Source: Phycisphaerae bacterium (lineage in GTDB: Bacteria > Planctomycetota > Phycisphaerae > Tepidisphaerales > Tepidisphaeraceae). Taken from it: a stretch of 12,714 bases of DNA. The notes under the pieces are model-generated. The model made no database searches and had not been told where the DNA came from. It was given only the letters and a program-made list of their open reading frames with translations. Below are positions 12,337 through 12,714 of the stretch, one piece after another; position 1 is the stretch's first letter, and each line of letters starts with the position of its first letter. The position numbers and the translations under genes were made by a program. The stretch is taken from NCBI GenBank assembly GCA_014380825.1, contig JACMJD010000735.1, positions 1 to 12,714 of the forward strand, read 5' to 3'.

Positions 12337-12714
12337 TTAATGCCCCTTACCGAAGAAAGCCTTAATCGAATCGTAAATATCGTCCTTCGAATTCACCCGA
12401 CTCGTCAGCACTTTCTCGTGATTCCGCAGATGCTCGTGCAGCACGTTGATGAAGTTGCCGCTGCCATACGCTGATGCGACCTGGCAATAACCAAACATGT
12501 TGCACGTCGGCAGGAGTTGTTCCTTCAGGATCTTCACGCAGTCGCGGCTGTCCGCTTCGGAGCTGTTGTCTCCGTCGCTGAAGTGGAAGAGGTAGATGTT
12601 CCACTCATCCGATGAATAATGCGCGTCGAGCAGTTGCTTGGCGGTCTTGAACGCGCTGCTGATCTTCGTGCCGCCGTCTTCGCGGAGGTGGTAGAAGGTG
12701 TGCTTGTCGACTTC
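12337..12714 (-). CDS. DUF444/YeaH family protein, C-terminal part (runs off right edge)
   Basis: The minus strand is open from the window edge to a TAA at 12339-12337, giving the last 125 residues. They include F-Y-H-L-R-E-D-G-G-T-K-I-S-S-A-F (7-22), W-N-I-Y-L-F-H-F-S-D-G-D-N (44-56) and C-x8-L-L-P followed by F-G-Y-C-Q-V. These match the von Willebrand-like C-terminal domain of YeaH/DUF444 proteins (E. coli YeaH is about 430 residues), so roughly 70% of the gene is missing on the right. YeaH is usually encoded with the PrkA/YeaG Ser/Thr kinase and often SpoVR, in a module induced by starvation and stress. A SpoVR gene is present in this window on the same strand, about 3.5 kb away. The prkA gene would be expected just outside the right edge. 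Confidence 0.9.
   Translation of the reverse strand, partial: EVDKHTFYHLREDGGTKISSAFKTAKQLLDAHYSSDEWNIYLFHFSDGDNSSEADSRDCVKILKEQLLPTCNMFGYCQVASAYGSGNFINVLHEHLRNHEKVLTSRVNSKDDIYDSIKAFFGKGH

Overview
The window reads as chromosomal DNA of a GC-rich bacterium, most likely a planctomycete (Phycisphaerae-like). This is inferred from the style of the genes: a PEGA lipoprotein with a W-Q-W-P-P-F motif, Uma2 (DUF820) proteins, short two-helix membrane proteins with a G-Y-E motif, scarce Shine-Dalgarno sites and hairpin repeats between genes. No rRNA or tRNA is present to confirm it. Most genes lie on the minus strand; nothing resembles a phage, plasmid or CRISPR array.

Left part (1-5534): a partial membrane protein (-) is divergent from a PEGA lipoprotein (+, 427-867). 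A perfect 32-bp inverted repeat separates the lipoprotein from a convergent PmtA-like methyltransferase (980-1621). On the minus strand, in transcription order, come a Uma2 protein (5534-4965), class II fructose-bisphosphate aldolase (4749-3736), an 83-residue conserved hypothetical protein (3705-3454), pyridoxamine-phosphate oxidase pdxH (3333-2677), 6-phosphogluconolactonase pgl (2551-1823) and the methyltransferase. The gaps hold repeat elements: a second, decayed copy of the 874-954 hairpin at 3342-3429, a composite hairpin at 2595-2674, and a small MITE-like structure at 1728-1823 at the 3' end of pgl.

Centre (5574-9242): the main object is a SpoVR-family gene (8620-5870, -) interrupted in frame by a complete 402-residue intein with a LAGLIDADG endonuclease. 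The intein sits inside the SpoVR motif N-E-G-W-A/S-Y-W-H and also carries a LacI-like helix-turn-helix. Downstream is a small membrane protein whose natural N-terminus appears cut off by a one-base homopolymer frameshift. Divergent from spoVR is a SlyD-type FKBP isomerase (8754-9242, +).

Right part (9236-12714): a GT2 glycosyltransferase and a small membrane protein (-) are divergent from an FkbM-family methyltransferase (+), followed by a second Uma2 protein (-), a short two-helix membrane protein, and the C-terminal part of a DUF444/YeaH protein that runs off the window. YeaH and SpoVR belong to the conserved PrkA-YeaH-SpoVR stress module. Here they are on the same strand, but about 3.5 kb of envelope, sugar and accessory genes lies between them.

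The observations most worth following are the SpoVR intein, the frameshifted G-Y-E membrane protein and its paralogue, the hairpin repeat family, and the recurring close spacing of -10 boxes to start codons, which suggests leaderless mRNAs.
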